Part shown: piece after piece, positions 8,012 to 15,500 of the stretch | Layout: every line of letters begins with the position of its first letter | Numbering within the stretch: the stretch's first letter is position 1 | Source of the DNA: Clostridiales bacterium | GTDB taxonomy: Bacteria > Bacillota > Clostridia > Oscillospirales > QAMX01 | Assembly: GCA_012514045.1 (NCBI GenBank) | Contig: JAAZBA010000304.1 | Location: 1-24,914, forward strand | Direction of reading: 5' to 3' | DNA: 24,914 nt | Translations under genes and position numbers: made by a program | The notes under the pieces: generated by a model | The model's database searches: none | What the model was told of the DNA's origin: nothing | Seen by the model: only the letters and a program-made list of their open reading frames with translations

Positions 8012-8697
8012 TAAGAGTTGTCGAGGCAACAGGCAGGACTACAGAGGAAGCCGTCGCCGCCGCCCTTGAGCAGCTTAGCGACATCAACAGCTCTCTTACA
8101 CAGTCCGATGTCCAGGTGGAGCTGCTGGAAAAAGCTAAAGCCGGCTTCTTCGGCATAGGCAGCACGCCTGCAAAAGTCAGGGTTACCTATACACTCACGA
8201 CCGACGAGAGAGCGAAAGACTTTCTTGAGGGGCTGCTTGAGCATATGGGTGTTGAGGGTAAGGTTGAAGCAACCATGACCTCTGACGATACACTTGAAAT
8301 GAACATTACCGGAGAGAACATGGGCGTCGTTATCGGCCGCAGAGGCGATACGCTGGATGCTCTTCAGTATATAACCTCCATCGCCGTAAACAGGGATGAG
8401 GACACACACATCAGGGTGTCTCTGGATACTGAGAACTACAGAAAAAAGCGCCAGGAATCCCTTGAGAAGCTGGCGGTCAAGGTGGCCGACAGGGTACTCA
8501 AGTATAAGAGGAGCGTAACTCTCGAGCCCATGAGCTCTTATGAGAGAAGAGTCATCCACTCCACGCTCCAGAGCTATAACGGAGTATCAACCTACTCTAT
8601 GGGCAGCGAGCCTAACCGCAAGGTCGTGATCGCCATGGCAGGCGCCGGCAAAGGCGGAAGAAAGCGACAGAGGAAAGCTGTCAAGGAAGAAGAATAA
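8008..8697 (+). CDS. jag: Jag/KhpB-type RNA-binding protein
   Basis: A 229-residue protein of SpoIIIJ-associated Jag (KhpB/EloR) type. It has the Jag_N domain with EKAKAGFFGIGSTPAKVRV at about 41-59, a KH domain with the GRRG loop at 110-113 (GVVIGRRGDTLDAL), and an R3H domain with R180-x-x-x-H184. The C-terminal tail is rich in Lys and Arg. In Gram-positive bacteria it binds RNA, partners with KhpA, and influences cell elongation and division. ATG at 8008 overlaps the yidC stop by four bases, with AAGGGGG a few bases upstream. A long hairpin follows the stop. Confidence 0.95.
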   Translation: MIRVVEATGRTTEEAVAAALEQLSDINSSLTQSDVQVELLEKAKAGFFGIGSTPAKVRVTYTLTTDERAKDFLEGLLEHMGVEGKVEATMTSDDTLEMNITGENMGVVIGRRGDTLDALQYITSIAVNRDEDTHIRVSLDTENYRKKRQESLEKLAVKVADRVLKYKRSVTLEPMSSYERRVIHSTLQSYNGVSTYSMGSEPNRKVVIAMAGAGKGGRKRQRKAVKEEE

Positions 8698-8707
8698 GGA
8701 ATGGCTC

Positions 8708-8758
8708 CTGCGCTGTTCCGAAGCGGGAGTTTTCCCGGTTCGGCAACGGCGCAGTTTT
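8708..8758 (+). terminator. Long stem-loop with U-tract between jag and mnmE
   Basis: Bases 8708-8722 (CTGCGCTGTTCCGAA) pair with 8739-8754 with one wobble and one bulged C. An inner CGGGA/TCCCG stem (8724-8728 with 8733-8737) sits behind a single mismatch and closes a GTTT loop. The stem is followed by TTTTATTT. This is an intrinsic terminator in form, yet mnmE begins only 25 bases later with no visible promoter between, so partial termination or attenuation is likely. Confidence 0.75.
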
Positions 8759-8778
8759 ATTTGGAGGAGAGTCAAAAT

Positions 8779-10125
8779 ATGACAATCGCGGCTCTTGCTA
8801 CCGCTCCTCAGCGGTCGGCTATCGGAGTTATAAGAATAAGTGGAAACGGCGCAAAAGATGTTATAAAACACGTATTCCGGCCGAAATACGGCAAAATAAG
8901 CGTTCGAAGGTTGACGCTGGGGTATCTTCTCTCTGCCTCGGGGGAACGCCTTGACGAGGTTCTGTGCGCCGTATTCGAGGCTCCCAATTCCTACACTGGA
9001 GAGGATATGGCGGAGCTCTACTGCCACGGTTCCCCGGGAGTGCTTGAGGGCGCTCTTAGAAGCATATTTGCCGCCGGAGCGAGACAGGCTTTGCCGGGAG
9101 AGTTTACGAAGCGGGCATTCCTCAACGGCAAGCTGGATCTTTCCCAGGCGGAGGCGGTGATTGAGCTTATCGACTCGGAAAGCGAGGCGGAGGCTGTAAA
9201 TGCCGCAAAACATCTGGGAGGCACTTTCGGACAGAAGATAAAAAGCATCCGAGGGGAATTGATATCTCTGGAAGCCCATTTCTTCGCCCTTATCGACTAT
9301 CCTGACGAGGATATCCCGGAGTTTTCCGGCTCGGAGGCGGAGAAAATCCTTGACAGAGCAGAAAAGGAACTTGATGCCCTCTGCCGCACCTTCCAGCGGG
9401 GCTCACTTCTTAGAGAGGGCATCCCCTGCGCTATCGCCGGCAGCGTAAACGCCGGAAAATCATCACTGTTAAACGCCCTTTCAGGTTTTGAGAGAAGCAT
9501 CGTAACGGATATCCCCGGCACCACAAGGGACATCGTGGAGCAGAGAATAAGGATCGGGGGAGTGCTTCTCAATCTCCGTGACACGGCGGGGCTGAGGGAT
9601 TCAAAGGACAGGGTGGAGAGCATCGGTATAGACAGAGCGAGAAAGGCGATTGACGAATCGGAGATTATTCTCCTTGTGTTCGACGGCTCGAGGGAGTTTG
9701 AGAGCGATGACGAAGCGCTTATCTCGAAATATTCTGGGAACAATAAGGTTATTTGCGTAATAAACAAGCAGGATATTGAAGTTATTATAGATAAAGACAG
9801 GATAAAAAGTCTTTTTGACACCGTTCTTGAGCTGTCTGCAGTCACGGGCGAGGGACTTCAGGAGTTGATTGATGAAATCGGACGGAGAATTAAGCCGGAG
9901 AAAAGCGACGAAGCCCTCGTGACGAACCCAAGATATATAGAATGTATGACAAGAGCTCTTGAGTGCATTAAGAGAGCGAAGGACAGCTGTATCCGAGGCG
10001 TGGGCTTTGACGGAGTAACCCTTGATGTTGAAGAAGCGGCAAGAATCTTAGGCGAGATAACGGGAGAGGAAACCTCCGCTCGAATAGTGGAAAACATTTT
10101 CGCCAGATTCTGTGTGGGGAAGTAA
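8779..10125 (+). CDS. mnmE: tRNA modification GTPase MnmE (TrmE)
   Basis: A 448-residue protein of normal MnmE length. The N-terminal tetrahydrofolate-binding domain includes TIAALATAPQRSAIGVIRISG and the GEFTKRAFLNGKLDLSQAEA region near 107-125. The G domain has G1 GSVNAGKSS at 221-229, G2/switch DIPGTTR at 244-250, G3 DTAGLRD from 268, and G4 NKQD. The chain ends in FCVGK, a variant of the invariant C-terminal FC(I/L)GK with the catalytic cysteine. With MnmG it builds the 5-carboxymethylaminomethyl group on U34 of certain tRNAs. Start ATG at 8779 follows GGAGGAG at 8763-8769; an upstream ATG at 8701 lies before the hairpin and gives a non-conserved extension. Confidence 0.96.
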   Translation: MTIAALATAPQRSAIGVIRISGNGAKDVIKHVFRPKYGKISVRRLTLGYLLSASGERLDEVLCAVFEAPNSYTGEDMAELYCHGSPGVLEGALRSIFAAGARQALPGEFTKRAFLNGKLDLSQAEAVIELIDSESEAEAVNAAKHLGGTFGQKIKSIRGELISLEAHFFALIDYPDEDIPEFSGSEAEKILDRAEKELDALCRTFQRGSLLREGIPCAIAGSVNAGKSSLLNALSGFERSIVTDIPGTTRDIVEQRIRIGGVLLNLRDTAGLRDSKDRVESIGIDRARKAIDESEIILLVFDGSREFESDDEALISKYSGNNKVICVINKQDIEVIIDKDRIKSLFDTVLELSAVTGEGLQELIDEIGRRIKPEKSDEALVTNPRYIECMTRALECIKRAKDSCIRGVGFDGVTLDVEEAARILGEITGEETSARIVENIFARFCVGK

Positions 10126-10182
10126 CGGTACAGTGTTGAGATGAGTATCCCCAATATACTGCAGTGCAGACGCTGCTCTGCT

Positions 10183-10245
10183 GCTTGACGCATATATGCG
10201 TGACGCATGAATGCGTCAAGCATGAATGCGTCACGTATGTATGCA
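10183..10245. repeat. Tandem 15-nt palindromic repeats upstream of mnmG
   Basis: Four head-to-tail 15-mers cover 10186-10245: TGACGCATATATGCG, TGACGCATGAATGCG, TCAAGCATGAATGCG and TCACGTATGTATGCA, the last more diverged. Each unit is itself nearly self-complementary, and 10201-10218 forms an 8-bp palindrome with a 2-nt centre. The first 39 bases (10183-10221) have GCTTGACGCAT / ATGCGTCAAGC ends and recur near 16533. The array lies in the 154-base gap between mnmE and mnmG. No coding sequence is apparent there. Confidence 0.85.
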
Positions 10246-10279
10246 TCGCACCCACAAACCCAAAAGAAAGGAAAAAACC

Positions 10280-12163
10280 ATGAGATATAACGCAGGAGAA
10301 TTTGATGTGGCGGTTATCGGAGCCGGACACGCGGGGATTGAGGCTGCTCTGGTCTGCGCAAGAATGGGACTTAAAACCCTATGCGCCACTATAAACCTGG
10401 ATGCCGTAGGGAATCTGCCCTGCAACCCCTCCATAGGAGGCACCGCCAAAGGTCATCTCGTGCGTGAGCTTGACGCGCTGGGGGGCGAAATGGGAAGGGC
10501 GGCGGATCACACCTGCATACAGTTTCGTATGCTTAATCGGAGCAAGGGTCCTGCGGTATATTCACCCAGAGCTCAGGCGGACAGAGCCGCCTACAGACTA
10601 TACATGAAAAACGCCCTTGAGTGCTGCGAGAACCTGTCGCTCAAGCAGGCGGAGATTGTGGAAATCCTCACCCGTGAGGAGAACGGCAAAAAGGCGGTGG
10701 ATGGAGTAGTCACTCACATAGGAGCGATATACAAGGTCAAAGCCGCCATTGTCTGCACAGGCACATACCTGAAAAGCAAGATAATCATCGGAGATGTACA
10801 GTACGAATCGGGTCCTGACGGACTTTTCCCGGCGAACAAGCTCACCGACTGTCTGTGTAAGCTTGGGCTCCCTCTTGTGCGCTTCAAAACAGGCACACCC
10901 GCCAGAGTCAACGCCAGAAGCGTGGATTTTTCCGTTATGGAACTTCAGGAAGGGGATAAGGAGCAGGTTCGTTTCTCTTTTGATGAGAGCATACAGACAA
11001 AGAACACGGCTGTGTGCTATCTTACACATACAAACGAGGAAACGCATAAAATAATCAGGGAAAATCTCCACCGGTCACCCCTCTACTCGGGGCAGATTAA
11101 GGGCGTCGGCGTTCGCTACTGTCCCTCCATCGAGGACAAGGTGGTGCGCTTTGCGGACAAGGAACGCCATCCCTTATTTATGGAACCCATGGGGCTTGGA
11201 ACTCAGGAGATGTACGTCCAGGGACTGAGCTCTTCCATGCCGGAGGATGTGCAAATGAGGATTATACGCTCCGTTAAGGGGCTTGAAAACGTTGAGGTTA
11301 TGCGCCCCGCCTATGCCATAGAGTACGACTGCGTGGATCCCACTGCACTTTATCCCACCCTTGAGACGAAGCTCATCTCCGGACTATACGGAGCGGGTCA
11401 GTTTAACGGCACCTCTGGCTATGAGGAGGCGGCAGTTCAAGGCTTCATGGCGGGAGTAAACGCCGCTTGTAAGATTTTAGGCCGTGACAGCGTTATCATT
11501 GACCGCTCCCAGGCCTATATCGGTACCCTTATAGATGACCTTGTGACAAAGGGCACAAACGAGCCCTACAGAATGATGACCTCCCGCTCGGAGTACAGGC
11601 TTATCCTGCGGCAGGACAACGCGGACATACGCATGTCGGAGATAGGTCACTCACTGGGTCTTATATCCGATGAGCGGCATGAGCGGGTACTTAAGAAATA
11701 CGAGACTGTGGAGGGGGAAAGGGAGAGGCTTGAAAAGACAAACATCCCCCCCTCGGCTAAACTTTCAAAGCTTCTGGAGGAGAAGAACAGCGCCCCGGTG
11801 ACAACAGGCATCAAGCTTGCGGACCTTGTGCGCCGCCCGGAGCTTAAATATGACGAACTTAAGATAATTGATCCTGACAGGCCGGAGCTGTCCGATGAAA
11901 TCCGGGAGCAGGTGGAAATATCTGTCAAGTACGAGGGATATATAAGGCGGCAAACCGCCCAGGCGGAGCAGTTCAAGAAAACCGAAAGCCGGAGAATCCC
12001 GGAGGATATAGACTATACAAAAATCAACGTGCTGAGGCTTGAAGCGAGACAGAAGCTTCAGAAGATACGCCCTGCCAACATCGGGCAGGCTTCCAGAATT
12101 TCCGGAGTAAGCCCCGCAGACATCGCCGCGCTGATGATATGGATTGAGCAGAGGAGGAAATAA
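10280..12163 (+). CDS. mnmG: tRNA uridine-5-carboxymethylaminomethyl modification enzyme MnmG (GidA)
   Basis: A 627-residue protein of full family length. The FAD dinucleotide fold shows GAGHAGIEAAL from residue 14, followed by CNPSIGGTAKGHLVRELDALGG, the second nucleotide motif CTGTYLKSKIIIG, TGTPARV, and GLYGAGQFNGTSGYEEAAVQG. The C-terminal helical region that contacts MnmE has ISGVSPADIAALMIW. It is the FAD-dependent partner of MnmE in wobble-uridine modification. Start ATG at 10280 gives the conserved YNAGEFDVAVIGAGHAG N-terminus and has AAAGGA at 10267-10272; the longer frame starts inside the tandem repeats and is rejected. rsmG follows one base after the stop. Confidence 0.97.
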   Translation: MRYNAGEFDVAVIGAGHAGIEAALVCARMGLKTLCATINLDAVGNLPCNPSIGGTAKGHLVRELDALGGEMGRAADHTCIQFRMLNRSKGPAVYSPRAQADRAAYRLYMKNALECCENLSLKQAEIVEILTREENGKKAVDGVVTHIGAIYKVKAAIVCTGTYLKSKIIIGDVQYESGPDGLFPANKLTDCLCKLGLPLVRFKTGTPARVNARSVDFSVMELQEGDKEQVRFSFDESIQTKNTAVCYLTHTNEETHKIIRENLHRSPLYSGQIKGVGVRYCPSIEDKVVRFADKERHPLFMEPMGLGTQEMYVQGLSSSMPEDVQMRIIRSVKGLENVEVMRPAYAIEYDCVDPTALYPTLETKLISGLYGAGQFNGTSGYEEAAVQGFMAGVNAACKILGRDSVIIDRSQAYIGTLIDDLVTKGTNEPYRMMTSRSEYRLILRQDNADIRMSEIGHSLGLISDERHERVLKKYETVEGERERLEKTNIPPSAKLSKLLEEKNSAPVTTGIKLADLVRRPELKYDELKIIDPDRPELSDEIREQVEISVKYEGYIRRQTAQAEQFKKTESRRIPEDIDYTKINVLRLEARQKLQKIRPANIGQASRISGVSPADIAALMIWIEQRRK

Positions 12164-12164
12164 C

Positions 12165-12869
12165 GTGACACCTAAAGAGCTTCTGCTTTACGGCGCGAAG
12201 GAGTACGGTCTTGAGATGACAGACCTTGTTGCCGACAGGTTTATATGGTACTTTGGTTTGATTGAGGAGAAAAACGAAGTCATGAACCTCACTGCCATAA
12301 GAGATCCACATCAGGCGGTACGGCTTCATTTCCTTGATGCCCTTGCTATATCCGCAAACCTGAACCTTTCGGGACGGAGTGTCATAGACATCGGCTGCGG
12401 ACTTGGCATCCCCGGCATGGCGCTGAAACTATACGATGATACAATCTCCCTGACGCTTCTTGACAGCCTGGGGAAGAGAATTGACTTCCTCCGGGAGGTT
12501 TGCGGCCTTTTAGGCGTTACGGCGGAGTGCGTCCACGCCAGAGCGGAGGAGTATGTCAAAGAGAAAAGAGAGTCCTTTGACGTGGCTGTATCAAGGGCGG
12601 TGGCAGAGCTAAACATTCTGTGTGAGCTGTCCCTTCCCTATGTGAAGGTTGGGGGAATATTCTGCGCCATGAAGGCTTCCGGAAGCGATGAGGAGATAGA
12701 GACCGCGGCGGGAGGAATAAAGACCCTTGGTGGAACGCTCCTTGATGTATTAAGCTACGAAATCCCCGACACGGACGTGACCCATAGGCTTGTGATAATA
12801 GAAAAGATACACTCGACAGACAGACGATATCCCCGTCAGTTTGCGAAAATCAGGCGAAAGCCGCTATAA
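12165..12869 (+). CDS. rsmG: 16S rRNA (guanine-N7) methyltransferase RsmG (GidB)
   Basis: A 234-residue SAM-dependent methyltransferase of the GidB family (PF02527). N-terminal NLTAIRDP (41-48) and LHFLDAL are family marks; the SAM site is VIDIGCGLGIPG at about 73-84, followed by LLDSLGKRIDFLREV and VSRAVAEL. It methylates N7 of G527 in 16S rRNA. The start is a GTG at 12165, chosen because AGGAGG at 12152-12157 is seven bases upstream; the alternative TTG at 12144 lies before this site. It is the last gene of the conserved block; in most Firmicutes noc or parA/parB come next, but not here. Confidence 0.95.
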   Translation: MTPKELLLYGAKEYGLEMTDLVADRFIWYFGLIEEKNEVMNLTAIRDPHQAVRLHFLDALAISANLNLSGRSVIDIGCGLGIPGMALKLYDDTISLTLLDSLGKRIDFLREVCGLLGVTAECVHARAEEYVKEKRESFDVAVSRAVAELNILCELSLPYVKVGGIFCAMKASGSDEEIETAAGGIKTLGGTLLDVLSYEIPDTDVTHRLVIIEKIHSTDRRYPRQFAKIRRKPL

Positions 12870-12881
12870 AGGGAGGGGACA

Positions 12882-13403
12882 ATGACAGAAATTCAGCTTG
12901 AGAGAATAAAGCTGCGGCAGATTACCCAGGAGGACTGGGATTTTCTGCTCATGCTTGAGTCGAGACCTGAATCGAATGAGTTTCAGAACATAAGGGAACC
13001 GGACGAGGATTATCTGCGGCTCCGGTTCGAATATTTCTTCGACTGCGCCGAGCATTTCCCCGAAGGTGGCTGCATCCGCTTCATTGTGGAGAAAGAGGGA
13101 GAGCCGATAGGTGATGTATCCCTTGTATGCACCTACTCCGATACAAGGGAATGGGAGCTGGGGTTCTCATTCCTGCGGGAGCACTGGGGCAACGGCTACG
13201 CCGCGGAGGCAGTGGAAGGGATAAAGGAATACGCCTTTCGCACATTGAACGCCCATCGACTTGTGATGAATATCCTCTACGACAACAAAAAAGCCATTGC
13301 CCTTGCGGAGCGCGCCGGCTTTACAAAGGAAGCCCATTTCAGGAAATCAAGCCTGATAGATGAGAAATGGCACGACGAGACCGTCTATGCTCTCCTGTCG
13401 TAA
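12882..13403 (+). CDS. GNAT-family N-acetyltransferase, RimJ/RimL-like
   Basis: A 173-residue GNAT protein (PF13302 type). It begins with ERIKLRQITQEDWDFLL, typical of RimJ/RimL-like enzymes. The acetyl-CoA motif A is seen in ELGFSFLREHWGNGYAAEAV, with the conserved N-x-A-x-x-L-x-E-x-x-G-F-like part as NKKAIALAERAGFTKEAHFR. Substrates of the group include N-terminal amines of ribosomal proteins and small molecules such as spermidine; which applies here is not visible. It starts 12 bases after rsmG behind GGGAGGGG, so it is probably carried on the same message. Family certain, role unknown. Confidence 0.85.
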   Translation: MTEIQLERIKLRQITQEDWDFLLMLESRPESNEFQNIREPDEDYLRLRFEYFFDCAEHFPEGGCIRFIVEKEGEPIGDVSLVCTYSDTREWELGFSFLREHWGNGYAAEAVEGIKEYAFRTLNAHRLVMNILYDNKKAIALAERAGFTKEAHFRKSSLIDEKWHDETVYALLS

Positions 13404-13461
13404 TAATCGCAGAAAGGCCGCGACTTATCAATACAACAAACCACGAACGGAGGAATGAATT

Positions 13462-14784
13462 ATGGAACACAAACTCATGTGCGGAGCGGGAAAAGCGGAT
13501 ATAACACCCCCTATCGGAACGATACTCTACGGCTACGCCCCGGGAAGACCGGCGGAGTCTGTAGGCGACAACCTTGAGGCTGTGGCAATCAAGCTCGTCA
13601 GCGGAGAAAACAGCGCTCTTCTCATCACCTGCACCATATGCTCCATGAACCCGGAGCTGGGAGCGAGACTTCGCGCCTCCGCGGGCAGCGCCGCAGGAGT
13701 TTCGTCGGAGAATGTAACCGTTACCTGCACACATACCCACTCCGGCCCCAACACGTCGATAAAATCCGGCTGGGGCGATGTGGATAACGACTACATAGAG
13801 AATATTCTCATACCCGGCGTCACCGCCGCGGCAGCCGAGGCAGCCGAGGTACGTCCCGCCTGGATGGGTGTAGCCGAGACGGAAAGCGACATCGGCATAA
13901 ACCGCCGCGCCCTTACCGAGGACGGAAAAATCACACTGGGACAAAACCCCTGGGGTCCCAGAGACAAGAGAATGACAGTTGTCTCATTCAGAGATGCGGA
14001 TAACAAGTGTATTGCCAACATGGTGCATTACTGCTGCCACTGCACAGCCTCCGCCATGAACAAGGAGATTACCCGTGACTGGGCAGGCGTAATGACGGAC
14101 ATGCTTGAGGAGGAGACAGGCGGCATAACAGGCTTCTACGCAGGCAACGAGGGTGACCAGGGCCCGAATCTCCCCAACGGCAAGACGACCGGCAACTACA
14201 AAATGGCGCTGCAGCTGGGCGCAAGGGCAGGCATTGACGCGGTGAGAGCTTACAAATCCATAAAGGACTGGCAGGACGCCCCTATCAAGGTGCTGCACGG
14301 CACAATCGAAGTCCCCTACGATCCTCTTCCATCCAGAGAGAAGGCGGAGGAAGAGCTTAAAAAACTGGGCGCCATTGAGGAGATTTATGCCCAGCGCCGC
14401 TTCAGCGATGTAAACGACCATATCCACTGGACAAATGTAATCGCCGAACACGACTCCGGTAAACCTCCGAAGACGAGCTGGAAATTTGAACAGAACATAA
14501 CGGTCATCGGCCCCTGCGCCTTTATCCCCTGCCCCTTTGAGGCGTTTGTGGAGATAGGTCTGAGACTGCGTCGGCACAGCCCCTACGGCTACACGATGCA
14601 GCTGTGCAATACCCACGGAAGCTACGCTTATCTGCCCACCTTAGGCGATATGGAGCGTGGCGGCTATGAGGTATGGCACTTCCTGCTGGCGATGCGCACT
14701 ACGTACAATCTCCCCCGCCGCACGGACGATTTTTGGGTAAAGCAGAATCTTGAAATCATGAGAGAAGGCTGCAATAGGAGGTAA
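13462..14784 (+). CDS. Neutral/alkaline ceramidase-like N-terminal domain protein
   Basis: A 440-residue protein resembling the neutral/alkaline non-lysosomal ceramidase N-terminal domain (PF04734). It opens with GAGKADITPPIGT, the usual family N-terminus, then has VTCTHTHSGPN with metal-site His91/His93, HYCCHCTASAMN with a probable second ligand near His193, and the FYAGNEGDQGPN segment near 225-236. There is no signal peptide, so it acts in the cytoplasm. True ceramidases carry a nucleophilic Ser in the corresponding GDVSPN segment; here that position reads Gly234, so simple ceramide hydrolysis is doubtful. The C-terminal immunoglobulin-like domain is also missing. GGAGG at 13449-13453 supports the start. 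It is the first gene of a tight trio with a PIG-L deacetylase (6-base gap) and a double GNAT protein. An amide or carbohydrate-derived substrate is a guess. Confidence 0.75.
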   Translation: MEHKLMCGAGKADITPPIGTILYGYAPGRPAESVGDNLEAVAIKLVSGENSALLITCTICSMNPELGARLRASAGSAAGVSSENVTVTCTHTHSGPNTSIKSGWGDVDNDYIENILIPGVTAAAAEAAEVRPAWMGVAETESDIGINRRALTEDGKITLGQNPWGPRDKRMTVVSFRDADNKCIANMVHYCCHCTASAMNKEITRDWAGVMTDMLEEETGGITGFYAGNEGDQGPNLPNGKTTGNYKMALQLGARAGIDAVRAYKSIKDWQDAPIKVLHGTIEVPYDPLPSREKAEEELKKLGAIEEIYAQRRFSDVNDHIHWTNVIAEHDSGKPPKTSWKFEQNITVIGPCAFIPCPFEAFVEIGLRLRRHSPYGYTMQLCNTHGSYAYLPTLGDMERGGYEVWHFLLAMRTTYNLPRRTDDFWVKQNLEIMREGCNRR

Positions 14785-14790
14785 CCTCAT

Positions 14791-15489
14791 ATGTATAAAA
14801 TCATGGTAATCGGCGGTCACGCCGGAGATGAGGAGATAATGGCGGGCACGCTCTGCCATAAATATGCTTCAAGAGGTCATAAGGTACGTTTTATTTCCCT
14901 CACCGCAGGCCAGGGGGGACACCCCACCCTTCCCGCTGAAGTCTATGTGGTGCAAAAAACCGAGGAAGCCATGGCCGCAGCAGCGGACATAGGCGCGGAG
15001 AGGGTGATATTCCCCTTCTCTGATGGAAGCCTTGAAATATCTATGCAGGTGCAGAGGATGATCGCGGATGAGATAATCTCTTTCCGCCCGGATGTTATTA
15101 TCACCCACTGGAGGGGAAGTATCCACAGAGACCACATCGCCGCATATTACAACACACAGTACGCCATAGAAATAGCTGCCCCGGAGTACAAGGTGCCGCA
15201 GGTGTTCTACGGCGACAACATAGAGGATCCACACGAGTACGACGCCAATGTGGTGTTGGAGACGAATGAAAAGGACGAGGAAGCATGGGGAAAAGCCTGC
15301 CGTGAGTATGAAATGGTGCGCAAGTGCTTCTATAAATTCGACTATGTGCGCTACTACACAGGGCTTCATATTGTGAGAGGTCAGCTGACGGGACGTATGT
15401 ACGAATACGGCTGCGGTCTGATGCGTGACCCGGGCTACGGCTTCTTCGCCTCGGAGCGGGGAGGCTCCATACCGGGGCTTGAGCTGTAG
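14791..15489 (+). CDS. PIG-L/LmbE-family deacetylase-like protein
   Basis: A 232-residue protein of the PIG-L family (PF02585), zinc-dependent N-deacetylases of amino sugars. The N-terminal metal motif reads G-G-H10-A-G12-D13-E14-E rather than the usual HPDDE; the catalytic-base Asp position is Gly12 while the metal ligands His10 and Asp13 remain. The third ligand motif is H112-R-D-H115 in HWRGSIHRDHIAA. LTAGQGGHPT and VIFPFSDGSLEI complete the core. The AGGAGG site at 14776-14781 lies within the last two codons of the ceramidase-like gene, so translation is coupled. I recall related proteins with an HxGDxE motif, so this may be a subfamily trait rather than a defect. The likely chemistry is amide hydrolysis or ligand binding on a glycan-like substrate; this is inference. 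Confidence 0.8.
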   Translation: MYKIMVIGGHAGDEEIMAGTLCHKYASRGHKVRFISLTAGQGGHPTLPAEVYVVQKTEEAMAAAADIGAERVIFPFSDGSLEISMQVQRMIADEIISFRPDVIITHWRGSIHRDHIAAYYNTQYAIEIAAPEYKVPQVFYGDNIEDPHEYDANVVLETNEKDEEAWGKACREYEMVRKCFYKFDYVRYYTGLHIVRGQLTGRMYEYGCGLMRDPGYGFFASERGGSIPGLEL

Positions 15490-15500
15490 GAGGAAGAAAT

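Noticed and set aside
8701..8778. Upstream ATG start for mnmE at 8701
   Set aside because: It would translate through the long hairpin and add 26 non-conserved residues; GGAGGAG serves the ATG at 8779.
10186..10245. CRISPR array
   Set aside because: The 15-nt units are contiguous with no spacers and no cas genes are near; this is a tandem repeat.
10186..10245. parS centromere-like site
   Set aside because: The palindromic core TGACGCATNNATGCGTCA does not resemble TGTTTCACGTGAAACA, and no parB is in the window.
10226..10279. N-terminal extension of mnmG starting inside the tandem repeats
   Set aside because: The extension is not conserved in MnmG, and a ribosome site precedes the ATG at 10280 instead.
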